Below are positions 7,138 through 12,519 of a stretch of DNA of 20,612 nt, one piece after another. The notes under the pieces were generated by a model, which was not told the DNA's origin, searched no databases, and saw only the letters and a list, made by a program, of their open reading frames with translations. Origin of the DNA: a virus. The DNA lies in IMG/VR virus record IMGVR_UViG_3300027985_000101, positions 1 through 20,612 of that record. One strand, given 5' to 3'. A program made the position numbers and the translations under genes. The first letter of the stretch is position 1. Each line of letters opens with the position of its first letter.

Positions 7138-7188
7138 AAAAAAGAAAGCCTGCTGGACATCCTCTGGTGAACATCCGAGACAGGCTTT
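7138..7188 (-). terminator. Terminator-like hairpin upstream of terS
   Basis: On the minus strand an 8-bp perfect stem (AAAGCCTG / CAGGCTTT, 28-nt interior that can partly fold) is followed by C and six T residues. It would end the transcript carrying the HNH gene, tRNA and structured RNA. It lies only about 20 nt before terS, and no promoter is obvious in that gap, so it may act as a partial terminator or a processing site. Confidence 0.6.
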
Positions 7189-7414
7189 GTGAAGGACATT
7201 TTATATGAACGTCTTATTGTAATCGCACAGGAGGATGTGCTTTGGAGGGAATCTGGTGCGGGTCTTTCCCCGCTGTATAGCTTGCGTAACTGGGGATTTC
7301 CAGAACTAATAACTGGCTCACGAGAGGCTACGCCAACTTCCTCTGATCAGGAGGCATGTCTTTTTACTAATCTTTACTATCTGATTTAGTAATAACTCTC
7401 AAATCACATGTAAA
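7189..7414. other. Non-coding, hairpin-rich stretch between tRNA-linked RNA and terS
   Basis: No credible gene. It is dense in short perfect stems: GCACA/TGTGC (7225-7240), GCGGG/CCCGC (7258-7273), CTGG/CCAG (7290-7303) and a GCC/GGC hairpin near 7329. Given the surrounding minus-strand transcription it is probably the 3' part of the structured transcript that follows the tRNA. I could not match it to a known RNA family. Confidence 0.45.
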
Positions 7415-7561
7415 CATTCTTAGGTGAGATCCCTGCTGATGTGCTGACCATACCGGAGGAATAGTCTGACCAGCACTCCACCTACCACATTGCTTCTACG
7501 ATGCTTGTTCCAACCAAGTCTTATGCACCGGAGCTGCCTCACAGGAATCTCACTGAGAATG
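7415..7561 (-). ncRNA. Unidentified structured RNA directly 3' of the tRNA
   Basis: Starting 4 nt after the tRNA CCA end, CATTCT plus GTGAGATTCCTG (7561-7542) pairs with CAGGGATCTCAC plus AGAATG (7435-7415). This gives a closing helix of about 18 bp with one G.U pair and a small internal loop. Inside are a GTGCTG/CAGCAC hairpin (7476-7441) extended by ACTATTCC/GGTATGGT, a CTTG/CAAG hairpin near 7514, and a GAG/CTC hairpin near 7535. No ORF fits. Strand is assigned from the neighbours; the fold would also form on the other strand. Function unknown. Confidence 0.5.
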
Positions 7562-7564
7562 TCT

Positions 7565-7641
7565 TGGTGGGTCTGTTCGGGTACGATCCGAAATCGCCAC
7601 GATTATGAGTCGCGTGTTTTAACCAATTAAACTACAGACCC
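7565..7641 (-). tRNA. tRNA with anticodon CAU (Met or, after modification, Ile)
   Basis: A full 77-nt cloverleaf is visible, including an encoded 3' ACCA. Acceptor GGGTCTG/CAGACCC, D-arm GTTT/AAAC with GG in the loop, anticodon stem CGCGA/TCGTG (one G.U pair) with loop CTCATAA, 5-nt variable loop, T-stem TTCGG/CCGAA. The anticodon loop and inner stem pairs match bacterial tRNA-Ile2(CAU) as well as elongator Met, so identity is open. The T-loop is unusual: ATCGTAC instead of TTCRANY, with A54 and T58 swapped relative to the standard T54-A58 pair. Confidence 0.85.
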
Positions 7642-7659
7642 TACAATATATGCGAGTGT

Positions 7660-8175
7660 CTAGTCTACGTCCTTATAATACTCTCTGTAGAATATTTTTG
7701 AGATAGTACAATGTGATACCCCGAACTTCCTTGCCAGAGCATGCATACCGTAGTCAGGGTGGCGGGGTATGCACTTACTGCGGATAAATCTAATCTCGTC
7801 CTCACTAAACTTAGAATTTACCTTTTTACAACCTTTTAAAACATTTATTAAACCATTTGAGTAAGCATGGTTAGTGTTTTCTCTGTGACTAACCCACTCA
7901 AGGTTCTCGACTTTGTTGTTTGTTTTATCACCATCTTTGTGGTTAACTACCGGCTTGTCATACTCATTCTCTATAAATGCATCCGCCACCAGCCTATGTA
8001 GTTTAAAGCATACGCTGACGCCGAGCCTCCCTCCGATTTTGGTTGCACATACCAAATAGCCCTTCTTATTTCGGTATTGCTTTAATACTTTATCTGTTCT
8101 TTTTGAGAACAACTGACCGTCTGAGGAAACAGAAAATAGATCCTCGTAACCTACAACATCCTTCCAGATAGTCAT
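7660..8175 (-). CDS. HNH homing endonuclease (NUMOD4 + HNH)
   Basis: A 171-residue protein of the phage NUMOD4-HNH type. The N-terminus (WKDVVGYEDLFSVSSDGQ) is a typical NUMOD4 domain. The HNH core follows: His60 in LHRLVADAF, VNHKDGDKTNNKVENLEWVS (77-96) and the HRENTNHA helix. A C-terminal helix-turn-helix (residues 143-163, ALARKFGVSHCTISKI) would add DNA specificity. The start has AGGAGG with 5 nt spacing. It is free-standing, next to the tRNA, with its own promoter and long leader. Its target is unknown; genes next to such enzymes are often the protected site. Confidence 0.88.
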   Translation of the reverse strand: MTIWKDVVGYEDLFSVSSDGQLFSKRTDKVLKQYRNKKGYLVCATKIGGRLGVSVCFKLHRLVADAFIENEYDKPVVNHKDGDKTNNKVENLEWVSHRENTNHAYSNGLINVLKGCKKVNSKFSEDEIRFIRSKCIPRHPDYGMHALARKFGVSHCTISKIFYREYYKDVD

Positions 8176-8238
8176 ACAATCCTCCTCTTGTATTCATTCG
8201 TAGTGAACCTTTTAAACTCATGTTCAGGAGCTAACGAT

Positions 8239-8283
8239 CCTAAGGTATTTCCGATTTATGGTAGCGGGCTAAATCGGCTTAGG
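8239..8283 (-). promoter_or_regulatory. Long hairpin in the leader of the HNH-tRNA transcript
   Basis: Two stacked perfect stems, CCTAAG/CTTAGG (6 bp) and CCGATTTA/TAAATCGG (8 bp), are joined by a one-sided 6-nt bulge and capped by an 11-nt loop. It lies between the promoter at 8327-8355 and the HNH start. It could control endonuclease translation or stabilise the message. It has no T-tract. Confidence 0.5.
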
Positions 8284-8326
8284 AATTCTGTATGAACGAT
8301 GTTGTTCCTATCGCTCTATGGGGAAG

Positions 8327-8355
8327 ATATTAGAGATAGATAATTCCTATGTCAA
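8327..8355 (-). promoter_or_regulatory. Sigma-70-type promoter for the HNH-tRNA transcript
   Basis: On the minus strand: TTGACA (8355-8350), 17-nt spacer, TAATAT (8332-8327). The hexamers and spacing are the same as those of the portal promoter at 3328-3356. It would make a leader of about 145 nt before the HNH start. Confidence 0.8.
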
Positions 8356-8389
8356 CCCCTTTACAATAGAATTTGGTAAATACCATAGT

Positions 8390-8710
8390 CTATATACTCT
8401 CACCGTTATATTGAGACTGGACATATTCAAACTCAACATCCATTCTAAGGTCACTACATTCCTCAACCATCTTGTCCATATTATTCCCTATACGTACAGG
8501 TTTCATGTCATAATACTCACCAAACCCTACTGACATATCAGAGTTCATATCACGAATACTGACCAAACATTTTGAGCACAAATCTTCTAATTCATTCTTT
8601 GGAAACCCCTCTACAACAGATTCTTTACAAATAGAATTTACTGTCGTGAATGTCGTAGCAGGTTTCTTTTTCTTATAACCAACGTAATTCCCACATGCTT
8701 TGCAATACAT
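8390..8710 (-). CDS. Small zinc-ribbon protein of unknown function
   Basis: A 106-residue protein that I do not recognise. It starts MYCKACGNYVGYKKKKP and has two Cys pairs, C3-x2-C6 and C45-x2-C48, spaced like a zinc ribbon, followed by an acidic C-terminal half. The start has TAGGAGA with good spacing, and a consensus promoter lies 90-115 nt upstream, so it is the first minus-strand gene after the divergent control region. That position, opposite the early plus-strand operon, would suit a regulator, but nothing proves it. Confidence 0.7.
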   Translation of the reverse strand: MYCKACGNYVGYKKKKPATTFTTVNSICKESVVEGFPKNELEDLCSKCLVSIRDMNSDMSVGFGEYYDMKPVRIGNNMDKMVEECSDLRMDVEFEYVQSQYNGESI

Positions 8711-8795
8711 AAACTTCTCCTACAAAATCTTTCACCGGAATATCCTCACAAGAATATATTTGATAACGACACACAGATACACAACACATAGGAGC

Positions 8796-8824
8796 TTTAT
8801 ATCAATTTCAACAAGCCATGTCAA
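8796..8824 (-). promoter_or_regulatory. Sigma-70-type promoter for the zinc-ribbon gene
   Basis: On the minus strand: TTGACA (8824-8819), 17-nt spacer, TATAAA (8801-8796). It faces the gene starting at 8710. Confidence 0.8.
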
Positions 8825-9210
8825 GAGATATTGACAAGTATTTGTCTAAACCTCTGGTGCGTTGCACCGAACACACAGACACAGTAATTGGTCACGAATC
8901 CTGACACAAGCTCTGACAAGGATAAAATAAAAGTGAGTGATAGCGAACAAGAATACCTATCTTGCTAGAATATTCTTACAAGAGATCTTAGCTAGAATAT
9001 TCTTGCTAGAATATCTTAATAATATAATTCTTTATTATTATATATTCTTATTACTAATATTATCTTGTAAGATTATCTTAGCTAGAATATTTAGACTAGA
9101 TATTCTGTCCTGTGTCGCTAAAGCGAAGCGTATCAAGAGTCGTATATCTGTGTCAAGCACTTTTTACAACAATCTCTAACAACCCTTGTGCGATCACTTT
9201 TGTGTTTCTT
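8825..9210. other. Non-coding divergent control region, AT-rich
   Basis: No gene is supported here. It contains a small palindrome GGTGC-GTT-GCACC (8856-8868), the AT-rich repeat cluster at 8961-9108, a palindrome TCGCT-AA-AGCGA (9115-9126), and several TTGTGT words. An ORF can be drawn through the repeats but it is low-complexity and lacks a ribosome-binding site. The position between divergent operons suggests promoter control, possibly also replication. Confidence 0.6.
8961..9108. repeat. Cluster of direct repeats built on TTRGCTAGAATATTCTT
   Basis: Four good copies occur at 8961-8978, 8987-9004, 9002-9018 and 9077-9093, and a weaker one at 9091-9108. The core AGAATATTCT is itself a perfect palindrome. 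TCTTACAAGA (8974) and TCTTGTAAGA (9063) form an inverted pair around a very AT-rich centre (9015-9065). The layout suits repeated binding sites for a regulator or replication initiator, or a DNA-unwinding element. Confidence 0.6.
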
Positions 9211-9229
9211 GTGTTGACTCTTTCAACAC
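9211..9229. promoter_or_regulatory. Palindromic operator candidate over an early promoter
   Basis: GTGTTGA-N5-TCAACAC is a perfect 7-bp inverted repeat. Its left arm contains part of the -35 box TTGACT of the promoter at 9214-9242, so a protein bound here would block it. Confidence 0.45.
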
Positions 9230-9242
9230 CTGTGACTACACT
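9214..9242 (+). promoter_or_regulatory. Upstream early promoter candidate
   Basis: TTGACT (9214-9219), 17-nt spacer, TACACT (9237-9242). The -10 box is weaker (4 of 6). It faces the early operon starting at 9387. Confidence 0.5.
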
Positions 9243-9302
9243 TGTGTCGGTGTGTTGTGTTCACTGTGTCTAGGCGTAGCCTAACTTATTTGAACAAATG
9301 TC

Positions 9303-9331
9303 TTGACACTATGCTCTAGATAGATTAAATT
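9303..9331 (+). promoter_or_regulatory. Downstream early promoter
   Basis: TTGACA (9303-9308), 17-nt spacer, TAAATT (9326-9331), 55 nt before the first plus-strand gene. A palindrome ATTTG-AA-CAAAT (9288-9299) sits just upstream of the -35 box and TAGGC-GTA-GCCTA at 9271-9283. Confidence 0.6.
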
Positions 9332-9386
9332 ACCAATACACACATACGAGCACACAGGATACAACTAGAACAATCTCGGAGGAATT

Positions 9387-9731
9387 ATGAGCAAACTGAC
9401 TAGACAAGACCTTGCTAACAATGTGGCTGAGTCTTGGAGAAAACAGTACGAAGTAGGCAACTTTGAGTGGAAATCCATTAGGCATGATGGTAAGACTCAA
9501 TCTGCTGAAGTAGTCTATAACAATTTGGTTAAACTTGGGGACAAACCAAACCCAGACGATATTGACAAAGTTATAGGAAACAAGTCTTGGACTGAACTCA
9601 CCTGTGATGAGTGTAGTGAGTCAGTTGATGAAGTCGTTTTAATAGGTAGAAATTTGTCTTATGAGAAATCTGAAGCATACGTGTGTTTAGATTGTCTGAA
9701 AAGGATTTGTGACAAATATTTAGGAGGATAA
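9387..9731 (+). CDS. Early zinc-ribbon protein, unknown function
   Basis: A 114-residue protein, first gene of the plus-strand early region, with a strong ribosome-binding site (CGGAGGAA). I do not recognise the family. The C-terminal half carries two Cys pairs (C73-x2-C76 and C100-x2-C103) that would bind zinc. The N-terminal half is helical (LTRQDLANNVAESWRKQ). As the first early gene it may be a host-takeover or regulatory factor, by position only. Confidence 0.75.
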   Translation: MSKLTRQDLANNVAESWRKQYEVGNFEWKSIRHDGKTQSAEVVYNNLVKLGDKPNPDDIDKVIGNKSWTELTCDECSESVDEVVLIGRNLSYEKSEAYVCLDCLKRICDKYLGG

Positions 9732-9733
9732 TT

Positions 9734-10024
9734 ATGCCAGCACTTGAGCAAGCACAATACGAGCTGAGAGAAGCCAATCGTAAGATTCTCTGGCTACAGA
9801 AATCCGTAGAACTACGTGGCTTAACCATTGCCGAACGTGATGCTAAGATTCTCAAGCTGAACAAAGCAATCAATCAGCGAGACATCCTAATCACTGATCG
9901 TGTAGCTGACATAGCTGCGCTACAATCTGAACTAGACGAGCTTAAGCTAAACATGCGGTCAAGAAGCTACCTACAAGACCTTCTGAGCGCGATTACGGAC
10001 GAGGAGGTAGATGCGGGTGTCTGA
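9734..10024 (+). CDS. Small coiled-coil protein
   Basis: A 96-residue protein predicted to be almost wholly helical, with heptad-like Leu/Ile spacing from residue 4 to 75 (for example QAQYELREANRKILWLQKSV and ALQSELDELKLN). It starts 3 nt after the previous stop, with TAGGAGGA as ribosome-binding site, and ends 14 nt inside the next gene. It probably oligomerises; function unknown. Confidence 0.75.
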   Translation: MPALEQAQYELREANRKILWLQKSVELRGLTIAERDAKILKLNKAINQRDILITDRVADIAALQSELDELKLNMRSRSYLQDLLSAITDEEVDAGV

Positions 10025-10304
10025 ACTAAAACAACGCTGTAAAGCTCTTGCAGACAGCTTGTACGAATTCTCTGGACAAGACTTCTCAGACAGGAACGTG
10101 AAGAGACATTTCCAGATGAAATTGCACAATGTTCTTGTTGCAATGAGACAAATGGGTGTGTATATTGTTCAACCTGAATTGTCGGTAAGAGATCAATTCG
10201 GACGAGAGATCAAGGCAATCTTCTCTGGTGTCAGTTTTGACATGAGTGATGAGATGCCGACATACAAGTTTGAACAAGCTATTTTGAATGGAGAGAAATT
10301 GTGA
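10011..10304 (+). CDS. Hypothetical early protein
   Basis: A 97-residue protein, not recognised. The start ATG lies inside the end of the coiled-coil gene and has GAGGAGGT as ribosome-binding site. It has a helical N-terminal half (SELKQRCKALADSLYEF) and a mixed second half (VYIVQPELSVRDQFGREI). Its stop overlaps the GTG of the next gene (GTGA). Confidence 0.7.
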   Translation: MRVSELKQRCKALADSLYEFSGQDFSDRNVKRHFQMKLHNVLVAMRQMGVYIVQPELSVRDQFGREIKAIFSGVSFDMSDEMPTYKFEQAILNGEKL

Positions 10305-10519
10305 CAAACACATTTGAACAAGAACTCCTATCCATAAAATGGAATCGGTGTGAAGGTGTCTTGGAACCACCTAAGACAAAGGTGTATGTCCTAACATCTG
10401 ACCTAACCATCCACAAGGCGTATCGTAAAGGCTATTCTGCCGGATATAATGGGATGGATTATTATGATACAACCACTGGCGAAAAGGTTGGTCGTGTGTT
10501 ATGCTGGGCTTATTGTTGA
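10301..10519 (+). CDS. Hypothetical early protein, GTG start
   Basis: A 72-residue protein starting at a GTG that overlaps the preceding stop as GTGA, with GGAG upstream, so it is probably translationally coupled. It has several aromatic residues (Trp, Tyr) and ends LCWAYC. No family recognised. Confidence 0.65.
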   Translation: MTNTFEQELLSIKWNRCEGVLEPPKTKVYVLTSDLTIHKAYRKGYSAGYNGMDYYDTTTGEKVGRVLCWAYC

Positions 10520-10538
10520 TTAGATATTGGAGACAGAT

Positions 10539-10721
10539 ATGAAGGAGATAGTTGAGAAAGGTTTAACTGTAAGACAGCTTGGTGATATGTACGGGTTTGA
10601 CAGGGAGATAAGGTTTCGTGTGTATTCTTGTGGAAGAACATCAGACTTCCCGTTGACAGATGATGATGTTGAATTTAATAAGGCAATCTGGGTTATATCA
10701 ATCCTGTCCGATTTAAATTGA
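10539..10721 (+). CDS. Hypothetical small early protein
   Basis: A 60-residue protein. I chose the ATG at 10539 (MKEIVEKGLTVRQLGDMYG) because GGAG lies 6 nt upstream; an in-frame TTG at 10527 has no ribosome-binding site. The segment TVRQLGDMYGFDREI could be a short helix-turn-helix, but the protein is too small to be sure. Confidence 0.6.
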   Translation: MKEIVEKGLTVRQLGDMYGFDREIRFRVYSCGRTSDFPLTDDDVEFNKAIWVISILSDLN

Positions 10722-10725
10722 TGGT

Positions 10726-10938
10726 ATGATTATGAAACGTAAGATTGATAACTACCGTGATTTGTTTGATGATGACTTCTTGGATATTGTTGTCCGAGAT
10801 GTTTTGCAGGAATATGTAGAAACACTACTTGAAGTTGGTTGTGAAAAGGGTGATATAGATGATGTGATGAAAGTGGTCAAACATTACTCTACTGTAGAAG
10901 AATATGAAGAATTTGTTAAGGAGATTGGTTATGAGTAG
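10726..10938 (+). CDS. Hypothetical small acidic early protein
   Basis: A 70-residue acidic, helical protein (runs such as YRDLFDDDFLDIVV and EEYEEFVKEIGYE). It starts at ATG 10726 or, 2 codons on, at ATG 10732; neither has a strong ribosome-binding site. The stop overlaps the next gene start (ATGAGTAG). Strong acidity is seen in some phage DNA-mimic or inhibitor proteins, but nothing specific supports that here. Confidence 0.6.
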   Translation: MIMKRKIDNYRDLFDDDFLDIVVRDVLQEYVETLLEVGCEKGDIDDVMKVVKHYSTVEEYEEFVKEIGYE

Positions 10939-11128
10939 ATATACAATCAATACACTTTGCGAGTGGTCAACACATAAAGAGGTGACCTGTGAAAACAGGT
11001 CAGTCTGGATTAAATGCCGTCCAGATAACTGGAAATACGAAAGTTTTACAAGTAAGCTTAAGCAAGCCTTGGGAGTATTAACCGGAAAATATGATGTTGT
11101 TGATTGGGGTGACCAAAATGAACCCTAA
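10931..11128 (+). CDS. Hypothetical small early protein upstream of the amidase stub
   Basis: A 65-residue protein. The start at 10931 is chosen over an upstream ATG at 10904 because AAGGAG lies 7 nt before it and it overlaps the previous stop. It is rich in Trp, Lys and Thr (CEWSTHKEVTCENRSVWIKC) and not recognised. Its last codons contain the ATG of the truncated amidase stub (AAAATGAACCCTAA), showing that it once directly preceded, and overlapped, the amidase gene. Confidence 0.65.
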   Translation: MSRYTINTLCEWSTHKEVTCENRSVWIKCRPDNWKYESFTSKLKQALGVLTGKYDVVDWGDQNEP

Positions 11129-11177
11129 GTATATCACTGTTATTACAGTAACCCCTAGCAGAGATCTTACATCATGA
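11118..11177 (+). pseudogene. Truncated amidase 5' stub (20 codons) in front of the homing endonuclease
   Basis: ATG at 11118 begins MNPKYITV, the same first eight residues as the intact amidase at 11775 (23 of 24 bases identical). It continues ITVTPSRDLTS, which still resembles an amidase N-terminus, then stops at TGA (11175-11177). That TGA overlaps the ATG of the HNH/AP2-type gene (ATGA). It looks like the original start of the amidase gene, cut off by endonuclease insertion, and now perhaps a leader peptide that couples translation to the endonuclease. Confidence 0.65.
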
Positions 11178-11770
11178 GAACAGTTTGCGGTGTTGGTGTT
11201 AACGATAGTAATGAACAAGTAAGAAAAACAGAGTGGGTTAACGGTAAGAGTGTAGTCATCTGGGAATGCCCATATTATAAGGTATGGTCTAGCATGCTAA
11301 CCAGATGCTATTCCAGCAAATACCACGAGAAGTATAAAACGTATATTAACGTACAAGTTTGCGATGATTGGTTAAGGTTTAGTAAATTTAAAAGCTGGAT
11401 GAGTACCCAAAAATGGGAGGGTCGTCACCTAGACAAGGATATACTATCTGTTGATAGACTCGGTAAGGTGTATTCCCCAGAAACTTGTTGTTTTGTACAT
11501 CCAAGGGTAAATGTTTTTGTTGTACAACCGTCAAAAGGGATATCTTGCTGGATAGACAAGCGTACTAACAAATATGTAGCATGTTGTACAAACCCCATCA
11601 CTGGAAAGAGAGAGTATTTTGGACGATTTTCTGATAGAAAAGACGCTATAGATGCGTGGTATTCAGCAAAACATCGATTCGCAATAGAGTTGGCAAACTC
11701 AGAATTTGTTGACGATGATCGAGTAAAAGATGCCCTCTGTGCATATTATGAAACCTACCACAGGAGATAA
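11174..11770 (+). CDS. HNH/AP2-type homing endonuclease inserted before the amidase
   Basis: A 198-residue protein of the phage endonuclease type with a Cys/Trp-rich core: CPYYKVWSSMLTRCY (32-46), VQVCDDWLRFSKFKSWM (60-76), the HLDKDIL motif (85-91) and VYSPETCCFVHPRVN (99-113). Residues 122-175 (GISCWIDKRTNKYVACC to DAIDAWYSAKHRF) look like an AP2 DNA-binding domain. Overall this is a free-standing homing endonuclease. It splits an ancestral junction between the 65-residue gene and the amidase, with duplicated amidase start sequence on both sides. Its stop is 4 nt before the amidase ATG, and its last bases supply the amidase ribosome-binding site. Confidence 0.8.
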   Translation: MRTVCGVGVNDSNEQVRKTEWVNGKSVVIWECPYYKVWSSMLTRCYSSKYHEKYKTYINVQVCDDWLRFSKFKSWMSTQKWEGRHLDKDILSVDRLGKVYSPETCCFVHPRVNVFVVQPSKGISCWIDKRTNKYVACCTNPITGKREYFGRFSDRKDAIDAWYSAKHRFAIELANSEFVDDDRVKDALCAYYETYHRR

Positions 11771-11774
11771 TGAC

Positions 11775-12227
11775 ATGAACCCTAAATATATCACTGTTCA
11801 CGCATCGGCCACTCAGAACGATCTCAGTGTTACAGTGGATCGTATTCGTCAGTGGCATCTGAACAGAGGTTTCTCCGATATTGGATATCAATATATAATC
11901 ACAACAGATGGTATCTTACACGAAGGTCGTCCGATAACCAAACAAGGTGCGCATGTCGCTGGTCATAACAAGGACAACATTGGTATATGTCTTGTTGGGG
12001 GCATTGACTCAACTGGTAAGTCTGTGAACAATTTTAACGAGTTCCAATTCGGAACTTTGCGGATACTTTTGCAAGACCTTATGTGGAAATACAACATCAC
12101 CAAAGATCGCGTCAAAGGACATCGTGACTGGAGTCCTGACTTAGACGGTGATGGTGTTATCGAGAAACATGAATGGTTGAAGGACTGCCCTTGTTTTGAT
12201 GTTAAGACTTTCTTGGAGGATATTTAA
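11775..12227 (+). CDS. Endolysin: N-acetylmuramoyl-L-alanine amidase, T7 lysozyme-like
   Basis: A 150-residue amidase_2-family enzyme that cuts the amide bond between N-acetylmuramic acid and the stem peptide in host peptidoglycan, releasing progeny. Zinc and catalytic residues fit T7 lysozyme (151 residues): His9 in YITVHASAT, Tyr38 or Tyr40 in DIGYQYI, His116 in GHRDWSPD, Lys136 and Cys138 in WLKDCPCFD. IGICLVGGID is also conserved. The region DLDGDGVIE between His116 and Lys136 is an insertion relative to T7. I chose ATG 11775 (CAGGAG, 9 nt upstream); the longer reading frame start would overlap the endonuclease gene. The stop overlaps the next start (TAATG). Confidence 0.92.
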   Translation: MNPKYITVHASATQNDLSVTVDRIRQWHLNRGFSDIGYQYIITTDGILHEGRPITKQGAHVAGHNKDNIGICLVGGIDSTGKSVNNFNEFQFGTLRILLQDLMWKYNITKDRVKGHRDWSPDLDGDGVIEKHEWLKDCPCFDVKTFLEDI

Positions 12228-12499
12228 TGTCACTAGGACTTGTAATAATTTGGTCAACATACGTCATTGTGAACATCATCTGGCAATTCGCTTTGTCACT
12301 AGCATTCAAGGCGGGCTTTATGGATCACCTGAAACATGATGATGTACGTTTGTTTGAGATTACCGTAGGGTATGCTACCCGTAAGAGTATTCCGGTTGAG
12401 AGTGCTTACAGGAAGTTCTCAATGGTTGGCCTGAACGTATGGGCGTTACCAATAGCTTGTGTTCTGAGTGTTTGTGTTGTAATCTATAGCCACATTTGA
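12227..12499 (+). CDS. Small two-helix membrane protein, holin candidate
   Basis: A 90-residue protein with two hydrophobic segments, about residues 4-28 (LVIIWSTYVIVNIIWQFALS) and 67-87 (VGLNVWALPIACVLSVCVVI), separated by a charged middle. Its ATG overlaps the amidase stop, so the two are co-translated. Size, two membrane helices and coupling to the endolysin fit a holin that lets the amidase through the inner membrane. The long middle segment and lack of a charged C-terminal tail are not typical, so this is inference. Confidence 0.7.
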   Translation: MSLGLVIIWSTYVIVNIIWQFALSLAFKAGFMDHLKHDDVRLFEITVGYATRKSIPVESAYRKFSMVGLNVWALPIACVLSVCVVIYSHI

Positions 12500-12519
12500 A
12501 TTAGGAGGGAATATATTTG

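Noticed and set aside
7221-7345. Plus-strand resemblance to the cobalamin riboswitch core (GGAGGGAATCTGGTGC, then CCCCGC)
   Set aside because: Several conserved blocks are absent or shifted, and there is no plus-strand gene downstream before 9387, so it would control nothing. The tRNA and genes here run on the minus strand.
7189-7561. A third group I intron next to the tRNA
   Set aside because: Single S-like and Q-like words can be found on either strand, but no consistent P/Q/R/S order, no P7 pairing and no interrupted gene.
8961-9108. CRISPR array
   Set aside because: Repeats are short, partly overlapping and irregularly spaced, with no unique spacers of constant length and no cas genes.
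8937-9179. An 80-residue plus-strand ORF through the AT-rich repeats
   Set aside because: Low-complexity Ile/Leu repeats translated from DNA repeats, no ribosome-binding site, located in the control region.
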